A DNA stretch of 64,000 nt from Symbiodinium natans (taxonomy: Eukaryota; Sar; Dinophyceae; Suessiales; Symbiodiniaceae): positions 494,418 to 558,417 of the forward strand of contig CAJNDS010002635.1 in assembly GCA_905221605.1 (NCBI GenBank), written 5' to 3'. Position 1 is the stretch's first letter, and each line of letters starts with the position of its first letter. The notes beneath the pieces are model-generated. The model made no database searches. It was not told the DNA's origin and saw nothing but the letters and a program-made list of their open reading frames with translations. Of the stretch, positions 42,360 through 53,284 are shown piece by piece. The position numbers and the translations under genes were made by a program.

Positions 42360-42900
42360 CCTGAACAAGTACGAGGCCTCATCTGGGTCTGCCTGGGAGG
42401 CCCCTGCCTGGGAGGCCCCTGCCTGGGAGGCCCCTGCCTTTCGGGAGGCCCTGGGAGGACCCTGCCTGGCCCCCTGTTTGGGAGGCAGGTTTCTGGAAGG
42501 CTGGGCTGTGAGGCTGCTTAAAAGGCCCCTGATGGGAGGCCCCTGTCTGGGAGGCCCGCTGCCTGGGAGGCCTGTCTGAAAGGTTGAGACCCCTGCCCAG
42601 CCCCTGCCTGGCAGGCACCTGCCTTCGGAGGCCCCAGGGCTGCAGAAACTTTTTGCTTGAAGCTTTCAAGCAAGGGATCCAGATCCCCAACCAGGACACA
42701 GCATCATTAAGGGCGAATGCGGCAGCCAGCCCCAAGCCCAAACCTCCCCTGCCTGGGACTGGGAGGATCTCCTAATGCGGCAGTCAGCCCAAGCCCAAAC
42801 TTTCGGGTTTGAGAAAGACTCACTGGGAGGCCCCCCTGCCTGGGAGGCCCCCTGCCTGGGACAGCCAACCCCAAGCCCAAACCTCTGACTTTTGGCTCTC
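42360..42900 (+). repeat. GC-rich minisatellite, CCTGCCTGGGAGGCC units
   Basis: About a dozen imperfect copies of CTGCCTGGGAGGCCC and several of CAGCC.CAAGCCCAAACCT. Open in plus and minus (CLGGPCLGGP; LPGRGLPGRG), most likely non-coding. Confidence 0.8.
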
Positions 42901-43103
42901 CCAGCAGCCCTCGACTGATAGACATCTCCCTTGCAATGCCTAGGGGCTACGAACTTCAGGGTACTCGATCTGCATCGATGCCGAGCTTCAGCCCAATAGA
43001 CAAGAGAAAAATAACAAAAGCACGATCAGAGTCCAAAAGAACCCTAAACCCGTAGAGGTTAAGGCGAGGGTGGAGCGCCAGCGGGGGGTGGGCTTATGCA
43101 AAT

Positions 43104-43143
43104 CGGGGCGCGCGCCTGGGTGCTTTCAGCACCGGCGCGCCCA
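43104..43143. other. GC-rich stem-loop
   Basis: GGGCGCGC...GGGTGCT / AGCACCGGCGCGCCC with loop TTC; a strong hairpin of unknown role. Confidence 0.5.
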
Positions 43144-43194
43144 CTCATTGAAACACCCTAAACCCTAAACCCCAAACCCTAAACCCTAAGCAGC

Positions 43195-45600
43195 CCTGTC
43201 GCTACCTGCCTCTTTGGCGCGGTCTCTGCCGCAGCTGCGTGAGCAGACAGCGCCTCCACGAATAGACCCATGAAGGCAGGCCACTTGCGTGCAACTGCGA
43301 GGATCCTACATGAACATATTGGTTTAGGGTTTGTAGGGTTGTAGGGTTATAGGGTTATAGGGTTTGGGGTTTAGGGTTTAGGGTTTAGGGTCTAGGGAAG
43401 CAGAGCTGCACCTCAGTCGCATACCTCAGCTGCTCGTCCAGCTGTTTCGCCTTCACGGTGCACAGAGAACGCGACGCTCGCACTCCAGGAGCCCCTGAAA
43501 TTGGGGTTTGCGGTTTAGGGTTTAGGGAGTTTAGGGTTTAGATTGGGGTCATATGCCCTGACTACTTTTGGTCCTATTCAGGTACATGAGCCATAAAGCC
43601 ATAAAGCCAAAACCCTAAACCCTAAAGCCTAAACCCTAAACCTTAAACCCTAAACCCTTTTGGGGTTCATTGAAACCCCAAGGAGCTGAGCCTTCTCCTG
43701 GCCCATGTGGATCTCTTGCTGCAGCGCCTGAGGCTGAGGAGGCTGAGAGCCCTAAACCCTAAACCCTAAACCCTAAACCCTAAACCCTAAACCCTAAACC
43801 CTAAACCCTAAACCCTAAACCCTAAACCCTAAACCCTAAACCCTAAATCCTGACGAGGGGAGGGGAGTTGGGGGTGTGAGCCCACGACTCGCCCTGTGCC
43901 TCGCACTGGCGCTGGCTCTCGGCGGCGCGCATCGCCGCGGAGGCATCCCGGGCCTTAGGGTTTAGGGTTTAGGGTTTAGGGTTTAGGGTTTAGGGTTTAG
44001 GGTTTAGGGTTTAGGGTTTAGGGTTTAGGGTTTAGGGTTTCCTCCAAGAGGAGGTTGTATAGTTCAATTTGATGAAAAGTTCGGAGATCGCAAGATCTGA
44101 AACAAATGCATAATGGAATGGACCATCATATCCTTGGGGACGACATGAACCCTAAAATTGGGATCCTTTACCCTGTACTACTATAAATTCCTATTAAGGT
44201 AATATGAACCCTAAACCCTTTTAAGGCTCATTTAGTCCCCAAGGATACATTGACCCAGAACCCTCCTTCGACATCTCTTCACAACCGACTCCCTCATTTC
44301 GCAAAGGGCCCACATCGCGGTGTAAAGCCTTAAACCCTAACCCCCAGTAAAACCCCCAAGCCCTATAAACCCTAACAAGGAGGTAAACCCCTAAACCCTA
44401 AACCCTAAACCCTAAACCCTAAACCCTAAACCCTAAACCCTAAACCCTAAACCCTAAACCCTAAACCCTAAACCCTAACAAGGGGGGAAAAGGGTACCAT
44501 CGACCCATCCTGGGAATCTGAGCTTCGAGCCAAAGCAGACTTGGAAACCTCCAGTTCGGACCTCAGCGTGTCAAGTCTGCTACCCGACTCACCTGGGGTT
44601 GAGGGCTTAGGGTTTAACATGTAGGGTTTGGGGTTTAGGGTTTAGGGTATGAGCTGGGAGAATCGAGCAGTTCTTTTCGCATTCGACCCCTTCGCAGCAC
44701 GTGGTTCTTAGGCTCCGTGCTTGTATAAGGAGCTCAATGGCACGGCTCGGGCACAAGTTCAGAACAACTCTAAACCCCAAACCCCAAACCCTAAACCCTA
44801 AACCCTAAACCCTAACTCAGGAGGTGCAGATGGCGCAACAGGGCCCTCCGGCGTCCAGTGCTGCAAGGCCTGCGCACAGCGCAGCCATCATGAAGCCCAC
44901 ATCGCTTAGACATGACCATGCCTTGCATTTAGGGTTTAGGGTTTGGGGTTTGGGGTTTAGGGTTTAGGGTTTAGGGTTTACGGTTTAGGGCTTGCGCATT
45001 GGGGTGCCGTGAGTATCAAGGCGCCGTACTGGCACAGGACACCAGTTCTGACACTGCCTCGCTCTGTTCGCTGAGGCAGCGGGCGAGGGCCATGCGCTCC
45101 TGCAATGTGTGAGCCAGGTCCCTTTAGGGTTTAAGGTTTATAGGGTTTAGGGTTTAGGGTTTAGGGTCTCTTACACATTTGGCCATGGGGCATACAACCT
45201 TTTTTTGGGACCAAAGGAACCCCAAAACGGTTTTCGTGGTTCATATACCTCAAACAGGATTCATAGTAGCGAAGGCTACACGACCCCAAGTTCAAGAGCT
45301 CATACTTGGCCCCCGACCTTAAGAAGAGGCTATCGTAGCATGGGGCATATTATGGTTCATACACCTTCATGGGATTTATAGTAGTATAGGGTGCATGACC
45401 CTCAAAACTGTAGGGTTCATCGTTGGTTCCCAACCCTAAGCCCTAAACCCGAAACCCTAAACCCTAAACCCTAACCCCAAGGATTCCAGCGGTGGTCCGG
45501 ACGTCGGCCTCGCCAAGGGCATCGAGCTCGGCCTGCGCTCGCGCGACATCGCCTTCCACAGGTCCCCCAGTTGGGGGGCACCAGGTGAGCAAGTTTAGGG
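43195..45600 (-). CDS. Multi-exon gene with coiled-coil character, unknown
   Basis: Minus islands from high to low: 45482-45598 (DVARAQAELDALGEADVRTT), 44998-45130 (LAHTLQERMALARCLSEQSE), 44818-44928 (FMMAALCAGLAALDAGG), 44660-44765 (AIELLIQARSLRTTCCEGVE), 44505-44600 (SRLDTLRSELEVSKSALARS), 44250-44335 (AMWALCEMRESVVKRCRRRV), 43872-43960 (ARDASAAMRAAESQRQCEAQ), 43683-43752 (ALQQEIHMGQEKAQL), 43405-43495 (KAKQLDEQLRYATEVQL) and 43198-43310 (ILAVARKWPAFMGLFVEALS). Heptad-like charge patterns suggest a long coiled coil. Gaps are telomeric tracts or CCTTGGGG-type elements. Exact joints not fixed; more than one gene is possible. Confidence 0.5.
43750..43850 (+). repeat. Interstitial telomeric tract (CCCTAAA)n
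   Basis: About 14 units, presumably intronic; followed by an opposite-orientation tract at 43956-44040, so two neighbouring introns carry opposite orientations. Confidence 0.9.
44130..44246. mobile_element. Introner-like element, CCTTGGGG-type TIR
   Basis: CCTTGGGGACGACATGAACC to GCTCATTTAGTCCCCAAGG, complete. Confidence 0.7.
45190..45435. mobile_element. Two tandem members of the CCTTGGGG family
   Basis: Cores with GGTTCATATACCT and CATGACCC occur at 45195-45315 and 45340-45432; further degenerate pieces lie at 45650-45900. Confidence 0.55.
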
Positions 45601-45984
45601 TTTAGGGTTTAGGGTTTAGGGCTTAGGGTTTAGGGTTTAGGGTTTAGGGTTTAGGGTCCCTTTTGGGGACCAGATGAGCCCTTTCGTAAAAGGGAGTAGA
45701 GTATAGGGATGTATAGGGTGTTGATGAAAGGGTTCACAGACCTTAAAAGGGAGTTTTAGTATAGGGATGGCTCATAGACCTTTGTAGGGGTTATCGTATA
45801 GGGTATAGATGAAGCGAGCTGTCGGATGTATGCACTTTAACATGGCCATATCCTCGAAAACCAGATGAACTCCCATAATTGGGGTCATGTACCCTATACC
45901 CCTAAACCCTAAACCCTATAAACCCTAAACCCTAAACCCTAAACCCTAAACCCTAAACCCTAGACCCTAAACCCAAAACCCTAA

Positions 45985-46085
45985 ACCCTAAACCCTACTC
46001 TCTGCCGACCTTCGCCGAGCAACGGCTCCGCGATGAGCTCTGCCTGGCTTTCAGGAAACGCCCAGGGCTCCCTGACATCATCTTT
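45985..46085. other. GC-rich island, coding strand unresolved
   Basis: Plus reads FAEQRLRDELCLAFRKRPGL; minus reads REPWAFPESQAELIAEPLLG. Both are plausible. Confidence 0.35.
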
Positions 46086-46109
46086 TTACGGTACACATGT
46101 GCAGTGCAC

Positions 46110-47000
46110 ATAGAAATAATACATATATATATATATATATACGTATATATACATATATATATATGTGTACAGAAATGTTATGTATATCTCATACAAGTTG
46201 TGTGTCTGATACCTACGCCCAACTCCTACTTACGACCCCCCCCCCCCGTTATACATTAATTTCCTGGGTTTAACAGGCCAGGAGAAATGCATAACGGACC
46301 CTAATGATGTGATCGATTTTTGCCTTTGTGCTCTTCGGTCGCTTGTAATCACAGAAAAAGCCGATCCCCCCATGGGCCTTTCAGGCGTGAGTTGAGAAGA
46401 GCACCTAATAACGGAACGACGAGCTACGATGCCTGAGTTGGCAAAAGAGTTGGTGGCAAAGTGTGAATCTCTATGAGAAGTTTCTTGGGGACGTGCTGGG
46501 ACGTGGCCTGCTGCGGGGATCTGAGAAATGTAAGCTCCACCCCCCCCCTCCCCTATACATTCCGTATAATTTCCTAGAAATCCAGGGGCTGCCTCCTACA
46601 ATTCATGGAGCTGCATCGGGAGCCGCAGAATGTATGACGGACCCCCCCCCCATACATTCCCCGCCTCCCTATTACAATGTTGGGGATGTACCTCAAGAGA
46701 CCAAGGCCTGGAGCCTGGAGCTGAGATCCAATGAGACTGTCTGCTCGTGTTGCCCGTCTCTACCCACCAAGCTAGGCATGTACCTCCCAGTCGTAACATG
46801 AATTCGGCCGGGCAATGTCACAGCTTGAACCATGCAATGTCGGCACCTCAGACCTCACTATACCGACCGCCCCCCCGTTATACATTTTTGCCGTGGTGGC
46901 CCAATTTTCCCCCTAAGCACACCCCCCCGTTGTACATTAGTTAGGCGTGGGGATTGTGTCTGTATGTATATGTTAAGATGCTTATGCGGATGAATAAGTG
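46110..47000. other. Spacer with TA microsatellite and repeated C-run/TATACATT words
   Basis: TA repeats at 46124-46165. C7-C11 followed within a few bases by TATACATT or close variants occurs near 46240, 46545, 46650, 46870 and 46925. No trusted exon. Confidence 0.5.
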
Positions 47001-47164
47001 CGATGGCCGAAGCATTCAGAGCACTTGAAAGGGCACGTCGATGCATCTAAGCGACCGACCGAGGCCTGGCTGTGTACCATCAGCTTCAGAACCCCCAAGC
47101 AATAGGAAACAGTCATCCCTCTACCTGCAATTAAGGGTTAGGGTTTAGGGTTTAGGGTTTAGGG

Positions 47165-47480
47165 TAGAAGTATTTGTATTTCTTAGTGGCTCTGTACTCC
47201 CAGCTGCCTCGCGATGCTGCAACTCCCATCGCAAGGCCTCCCGGTGCAGGACGGGGTCGTTTCTCTGGCTTACAGGCAAGCAGCAGAATTTGCCTCGGGG
47301 CCTCCGGTGCCGCCATCACCTCTTGCAAAAGTCTTGGGATTTCGTTGACGGCTTCTTGTGGCAACCACTGGCTCAGCTTGGCCCCAGACCCGCCAAGTGC
47401 TCGGGAGGAAGCTGGGCGCCTGCATCGCCGGTAGCTCATAGACAGCAACAGCACACTAACTTCCTAATCCGAAGGCTCTG
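47165..47480 (-). CDS. Candidate exon of about 95 codons, unknown
   Basis: Minus reads GSGAKLSQWLPQEAVNEIPR then LLQEVMAAPEAPRQILLLAC and GGLAMGVAASRGSWEYRATK. It is the longest single protein-like frame in the central region. A TTTAGGG stretch lies on its low side. Confidence 0.55.
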
Positions 47481-47589
47481 AAGGAGCAAAAACCTGAGCC
47501 GAGGGCAGGCGCCCTCAAGCTGAGCGGAGAAAGAGGACAGCGCCTGCCACCGGCAACTTGGGTTTTGCCGAGGCCTCAGATCTACCTTG

Positions 47590-47735
47590 TAGCTATATAT
47601 ATATATACACATATATATATATATATATTTTTGTATGTATACATTGTATACAAGGAGATGTATGCAACTACATATACATATATATATATATGTATATACA
47701 TATACATGTAGAGACATGTGTGTGTGTGTGTGTGT
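47590..47735. repeat. TA- and TG-microsatellites
   Basis: TATATA blocks (47594-47632, 47672-47712) and (TG)n at 47718-47736. Confidence 0.9.
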
Positions 47736-49999
47736 GCCAACCCTGTTGCCAAGGGAGCAAGTGTGAAGAGCTGTTACCGTTAGAGCATGCAGGGGGATGT
47801 GGCGTGAGATCAGGGACCACATCCAATGAAGCTACCTGATCTCATGGGATGCAGAACTTGGCCAGTTCTGTGTACCTGCGATTTCTTCAGTCTCACGAAT
47901 CATTTTAGCAAGTTGGGAACTTCAGGATTGTGAGGTGTAGACCAGGTAAACAGGACCCCAAGACTTGGTGTGGAGATTGCACAAGTGTGCTCCAGGCAGT
48001 ATTCGTCTATCGCACTGTCTGCAGCAGGGTTGCCTGCCTGATACTATGGTCTTGATTGACCATCCTGAGCTCCCTGATCGGAGCAACAGCCTGTCAGCAT
48101 TTCCCCCCTCAACTGCTGCACCTTTGAGCGAGTGAAATTGACTGTGTCCACAGTCTGCTGATGTTCAAACCAGATACCGAACAGGTCCTACGCCAGTTGT
48201 CGATCCATCCTGTTAGAGACTTCAGCCAGGGTTATCTCCACCCAAGTGATGTTGCGTGAGTGTTGATCGGTGTACCATTGTTTACGCAGCGTGTTGAGAG
48301 TGATCAAGTTCCTGTCGTGCTGTAGTCTTCCGTGTCAGCAGCGCAGAGATGTGGAATGCAGAATCCTGCGCGTAGAGCCAGACGGTTGCAAGTGCAAGTT
48401 TCTTCGTGGCACCGAGTGACTCGAGTGATTCTCACTGACTTGCAGCGTTGCGTGCAGTACATGCTCAGTCTGTTGCCAGCAGATTTTCGCAAGTCTGACC
48501 AGCAGAGATTGTGGCAGCTGCACATGTTCTTGAACTTGAACTTGACTTTATGCTTGCAGCTCCACTCTTCCGATTGAAGGGTGTGTGTGTGTGCCAACCC
48601 TGTTGCCAAAAGAAAGAGTGTGAAGAGCTGTTACCGTTAGAGCATGCAGGGGGCTCCCTGATCGGAGCAACAGCCTGTCAGTTTTTTCCCCCCTCAACTG
48701 CTGCACCTTTGAGCGAGTGAAATTGACTGTGTCCACAGTCTGCTGATGTTCAAACCAGATACCGAACAGGTCCTACGCCAGTTGTCGATCCATCCTGTTA
48801 GAGACTTCAGCCAGGATTATCTCCACCCAAGTGATGTTGCGTGAGTGTTGGTCGGTGTACCATTGTTTACGCAGCCTGTTGAGAGTGATCAAGTTCCTGT
48901 AGTGCTGTAGTCTTCCGTGTTAGCAGCGCAGAGATGTGGAATGCAGAATTATGCGGGTAGAGCCAGATGGTTGCAAGTGCAAGTTTCTTCGTGGCAGCGA
49001 GTGATTCTCACTGACTTGCAGCGTTGCGCGCAGCAGATTTCGCAATTCTGACCAGCAGAGATTGTGGCAGCTGCACATGTTCTTGAACTTGAACTTGACT
49101 TTATGCTTGTGTGCTCAATGGCTGCAAGAGCTCCGCTCTTCTGATTGAAGGGTGTGTGTGTGTGTGCCAACCCTGTTGCCAAGGGAGCCAGTGTGAAGAG
49201 CTGTTACCGTTAGAGCATGCAGGGCTGATCGGAGCAACAGCCTGTCAGCTTTTCCCCCCTCAACTGCTGCACATTTGAGCGAGTGAAATTGACTGTGTCC
49301 ACAGTCTGCTGATGTTCAAACCAGATACCGAACAGGTCCTACGCCAGTTGTCGATCCATCCTGTTAGAGACTTCAGCCAGGGTTATCTCCACCCAAGTGA
49401 TGTTGCGTGAGTGTTGGTCGGTGTACCATTGTTTACGCAGCGTGTTGAGAGTGATCAAGTTCCTGTAGTGCTGTAGTCTTCCGTGTTAGCAGCGCAGAGA
49501 TGTGGAATGCAGAATCCTGCGGGTAGAGCCAGATGGTTGCAAGTGCAAGTTTCCTCGTGGCAGCGAGTGATTCTCACTGACTTGCAGCGTTGCGTGCAGT
49601 ACATGCTCAGTCTGTTGCCAGCAGCTTTTCGCAATTCTGACCAGCAGAGATTGTGGCAGCTGCACATGTTCTTGATCTTGAACTTGACTTTATGCTTGTG
49701 CTCAATGGCTGCAAGAGCTCCACTCTTCTGATTGAAGGGTGTGTGTGTGTGCAAACCCTGTTGCCAAGGGAGCAAGTGTGAAGAGCTGTTACCGTTAGAG
49801 CATGCAGGGGGATGTGGCGTGAGATCAGGGACCACATCCAATGAAGCTACCTGATCTCATGGGACGCAGAACTTGGCCAGTTCTGTGTACCTGCGATTTC
49901 TTCAGTCTCACGAATCATTTTAGCAAGTTGGGAACTTCAGGATTGTGAGGTGTAGACCAGGTAAACAGGACCCCAAGACTTGGTGTGGAGATTGCACAA
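47731..49999 (+). repeat. Segmental tandem array: three units of about 575-585 bp inside a 255-bp outer repeat
   Basis: CTGATCGGAGCAACAGCCTGTCAG starts near 48072, 48657 and 49227. The unit contains SLLMFKPDTEQVLRQLSIHP and FSQGYLHPSDVA followed by GTGAGTGTTG (a consensus donor) and, later, QYMLSLLPADFRKSDQQRLW. The outer flanks 47731-47985 and 49745-49999 are near-identical. A frame VLRVIKFLSCCSLPCQQ is open in unit 1 but has stops in units 2 and 3. It could be an array of gene fragments; coding status open. Confidence 0.75.
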
Positions 50000-50200
50000 G
50001 CACAAGTGTGTTTGTGTTTGTGTTTGTGTTTGTGTTTGTGTTTGTGTTTGTGTTTGTGTTTGTGTTTGTGTTTGTGTTTGTGTTTGTGTTTGTGTTTGTG
50101 TTTGTGGTTGTGCTTGTGCTTGTGCTTGTGCTTGTGCTTGTGCTTGTGCGTGCGTGCGTGCGTGGGTGTGGGTGTGTGTGTGTGTGTGTTTGTTTTCTTC
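50000..50200 (+). repeat. Hexanucleotide array (TTTGTG)n then (CTTGTG)n and (TG)n
   Basis: About 17 TTTGTG, seven CTTGTG, then TGCG and TG runs. Long VFVF, CVCV, CLCL and KHKH frames are artefacts. Confidence 0.95.
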
Positions 50201-50316
50201 ATTCTCTTCGCAACTTACGTATAAAGCTGCTTTTTGCGCCCTTTTTGACCCAGGGTTGCAGATTTTGGAATTTGGGGTTTGTATGCCTTCCCATCATTCC
50301 CCCATAATTCCCAAAC

Positions 50317-51820
50317 CCCCCTAAAGTGGGCACTTCGGCAAGGGTCCTCGCTGGCGCTTTGGCGTCCTGCCTCTGCCGCATTCGCGGTAACCTTGACGAG
50401 ACATTCAGGTCCGGGCGTCGCCAGGATGGGTCGCTGTTTTGGGCCTACTCTGGGGGTCTGTATAGCAAGGATCATGCTCTCTTGCCGGCCTAGTAGGGGT
50501 ACCGTCCTTTTTTGGGAAATGCCCCCCAAGTGAGCGCTGACTGCAGTTGTTCGACAAGCCGCAAGGGACAAAGGAGTCAGCCACTGAGGGTGCCCACAGA
50601 GGCTTGTCGCAGACAGTCCCGCCAGGCATCCGCCTGCGACCCGGAGTAAAGCCCAAACAGGCGATGACCCTAAACCCTAAACCCTAAACCCTAAAGTGAC
50701 TCCAGACGCAAAGACCAAGATGCTCCTCCTTCCGTCAACCTCCTCTTAACTTTGGGGACCAAATGAAGCCTAACAGGGTTTATGGCTCAATATTCCTTAA
50801 AAGGATTTAGGGTTTAGATGGGTTTAGGGTTTAGGGCTTATGGTTAAAAATTCCTGAAAAGGGGACTATAGCAGGTACATCGTAGTGTAGGCTATATGAC
50901 CCCCACCTTTCTAGGGTTCCTAACAGGGCGCCTATGTATGGTTCATATACCTTAATGGGGGGTATCGCCGTCACATTCGTAATATGACTCCCACCTTTTC
51001 TAGGGTTCATGTCGACTCCAAGTTGTCGCCCTGACTCCCTCCCAACTCGCCTGCGATCCAAGCATCGACGCGCCTGGGCACCATGGGCAGAAACAAAGGG
51101 GTTTAGGGTTTAGGGGGTTTATAGGGTTTATAGGGTTTATAGGGTTTATAGGGTTTATAGGGTTTATAGGGTTTATCGGGTTTATAGGGTTTATAGGGTT
51201 TATAGGGTTTAGGGTTTGGGGGGCCGCCGAGCCCTAATATAGGGGCCCTAAGAATTAGACAGGGTTTTGGGGCTATTCTAGCATAATGGTTTGGGACCAT
51301 AAGGGAATGTATCTCGACCCCTACACCAAAAGATCAGAAAAAGAGCCCAAAGCTCACTGTAACGGAGTGAGGTGAGTGCCGCACTGTCGTATGCTTGGCT
51401 GAGGGACCCCTCCAACATTGACACCTCGCAGGTCACATCGGGTAAACTAGGTTGATGAAGGTTTTAGGGTTTAGGGTTTAGGGCAAGGGAATGGGGGGAT
51501 CCGATAATTCTGGTGGCCCTGCAGGGGATTCTGTTCTTCTGTCTAAGGCGTTGGCTATCTGATGCCGTCGAAGTGCTTCTTCGGCTCCTTCCACATAGCT
51601 CTGTGTGCCATGATGCGCGACCCCCCTGCACCCTAAATCCTAAACCCTAACCCTAAGCCCTGAACCCTGAACCCTAAACCCTAAACCCTACACCCTAAGG
51701 AATTCTTTGCTGCCCCCCTTTTGGAAGTCGCCTGCCGCCACACCTTGGAGAGCAGCCAGCTGCAGGGTCTGTGCCTGGCTATTTTCAGCACGCAGCGAAA
51801 CTACGAATCGACTTGGAGGG
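50317..51820 (+). CDS. Run of plus-strand candidate exons, unknown product
   Basis: Plus islands: 50326-50440 (RVLAGALASCLCRIRGNLDE then TFRSGRRQDGSLFWA), 50537-50665 (LQLFDKPQGTKESATEGAHR), 50693-50745 (VTPDAKTKMLLLPSTSS), 51022-51098 (ALTPSQLACDPSIDAPGHHG), 51362-51450 (VSAALSYAWLRDPSNIDTSQ), 51536-51625 (FFCLRRWLSDAVEVLLRLLP) and 51700-51822 (EFFAAPLLEVACRHTLESSQ then GLCLAIFSTQRNYESTW). The third and fourth are separated by a composite CCTTGGGG-type element (50752-51021). Hydrophobic, compact-looking protein; family not recognised. Confidence 0.5.
51110..51215 (-). repeat. Nine-base telomere-like array (GGGTTTATA)n
   Basis: About ten copies, one with TCGGG. Produces a KPYKPY frame on minus that should not be called a protein. 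Confidence 0.9.
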
Positions 51821-52029
51821 CTTTTAGGGTACTTAGAAGTAGGGTTTAGGGTTTAGGGTTTAGGGTTTGGGGTTTAGGGATATACTCCTTTCCCCCTAAT
51901 ATTAAACGGGGGGGCTCCCCCCCCCTTTAGAAACTCGAAACCTGTTTTTATAATTAGGGGTATTGTTATCGAAATGTCATAATTCATTAGACTTCAGGGT
52001 TACTCAAGTAATCAACTCAAGTATGTGTT

Positions 52030-52041
52030 GTAAACTGAAAG

Positions 52042-52074
<33 letters not shown>

Positions 52075-52545
52075 AAGAAAGAGAGAGAGAGAGAGAGACA
52101 GAGAGAGGGGGAGAGCTCAACTCTCGCAGCACAGCAAGGCTCAGACAGAGCCACTGAGACACACACACTCAGTCACTCTGTCACTTCCTCGCACAGACAG
52201 CCGTGCAGAGCGGTGCGGAGTTTACCGGGAGGCCTTTCTGCAGAAAGCCAGGCAGTCAGGACCACCCTTTAGCTGGGTGACCATGTGCCTCCGTTAGAGT
52301 CTTGCCTGCCTCTAAGCCTGTTGAAAACCTTTCTACAACCCTTAATTAAGAGCCGTTCTAGACCCTTAACCCTTCGCCATAAACCCTGAACCAAGACAGA
52401 CAGGCAGGCAAGATCTGACAGATTGTATGAGTAGTGAGGCAGGCTATGGACAGCCAGTCTCACAGACAGCTGTAGTGAGGTAGGCTGTGGAAAGCCAGGC
52501 TCACAGGCAGCTGACAGACAGCTTCGTGCTGCCAAAAGACGGGCC
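52030..52545. other. GA microsatellite, then a CAGACAG-rich stretch with a tandem duplication
   Basis: (GA)n at 52040-52112. GTAGTGAGGCAGGCTATGGA is repeated as GTAGTGAGGTAGGCTGTGGA 43 bp later (52430-52515). No exon supported. Confidence 0.5.
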
Positions 52546-52619
52546 TCTAATTAAACCCTAAACCCTTAACCTTAAGCCCTAATCCCTTAACCCTAGACCC
52601 CAACCCTAAACCCTCTGAG

Positions 52620-52960
52620 GATTTTATTGGTGTTGAAGGATTTCTTGGAGGCCTGAACCCCCCCCCCCCCCCCTAAGTCGAAATAGGGTTTAAAAGGCGG
52701 GCTCGGTTTCGGGAGGATTTTCCGGAATGTGTTTTTTTTACTATTAGTGTGGCATTTAATAAAAGGGGGAAGCGATTAAGTAAAGGGTAGCCATGCTGAC
52801 AACCTTGTTTAGGGCACTTAAACCCCTACTTACAAGTAACCATGAACCTCCAAATAAGTATTCCCAGCCCCTGCTGGCTTAGGGCTCAGTCCGGCCCCGC
52901 TAGTCGCTGCAGCGACACTACCAGCAGAGAGCCGTGTGCCCCAAATAAGGGTTTATAAGG
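52620..52960. other. Spacer, C15 run and element-like DNA
   Basis: Poly-C at 52658-52672. 52700-52860 lacks any good frame; 52870-52940 reads RLSAGSVAAATSGAGLSP on minus but weakly. Confidence 0.35.
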
Positions 52961-53060
52961 GTTTAGGGTTTAGGGTTTAGGGTTCAGGGTTCAGGGTTCA
53001 GGGTTTAGGGTTTAGGGTTTAGGGTTTAGGGTTTAGGGTTTAGGGTTTAGGGTTTAGGGG
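52960..53060 (-). repeat. Interstitial telomeric tract (TTTAGGG)n
   Basis: About 13 units with three TTCAGGG variants. Confidence 0.9.
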
Positions 53061-53284
53061 GGGGGAAAGCGTGGGTACAACCCTCAGAAACCCTAAACGC
53101 TCAACTTGAAACCCTAAGCTTCAAACCCGAAACCCCTCAAGTTTACACCTTCAAACCCTAAACCCCAAACTGTAAACCCCTAAAGCTTAAACCTGAACTC
53201 TAAACTTGTTAACCCTAAACTAAAAACCTTAAGCCCTAAACCCTAAACCCTAGCCCTAAACCCTAAACCCCAAAAGCCCTCCAA

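Noticed and set aside
42234-42579. Plus frames CLGGPCLGGP and similar, 95-100 codons
   Set aside because: Built on the CCTGCCTGGGAGGCC minisatellite; both strands open.
42890-42900. TTTTGGCTC as a relic of the dinoflagellate spliced leader
   Set aside because: Only nine bases match what I recall of the leader, and the surrounding sequence does not extend the match.
47558-47839. YIYIYTYIYIYI frame
   Set aside because: TA and TG microsatellites.
49915-50324. Long KHKH, VFVF, CVCV and CLCL frames on both strands
   Set aside because: All come from the TTTGTG, CTTGTG and TG microsatellite.
51103-51300. KPYKPYKP frame
   Set aside because: Same cause: nine-base array GGGTTTATA.
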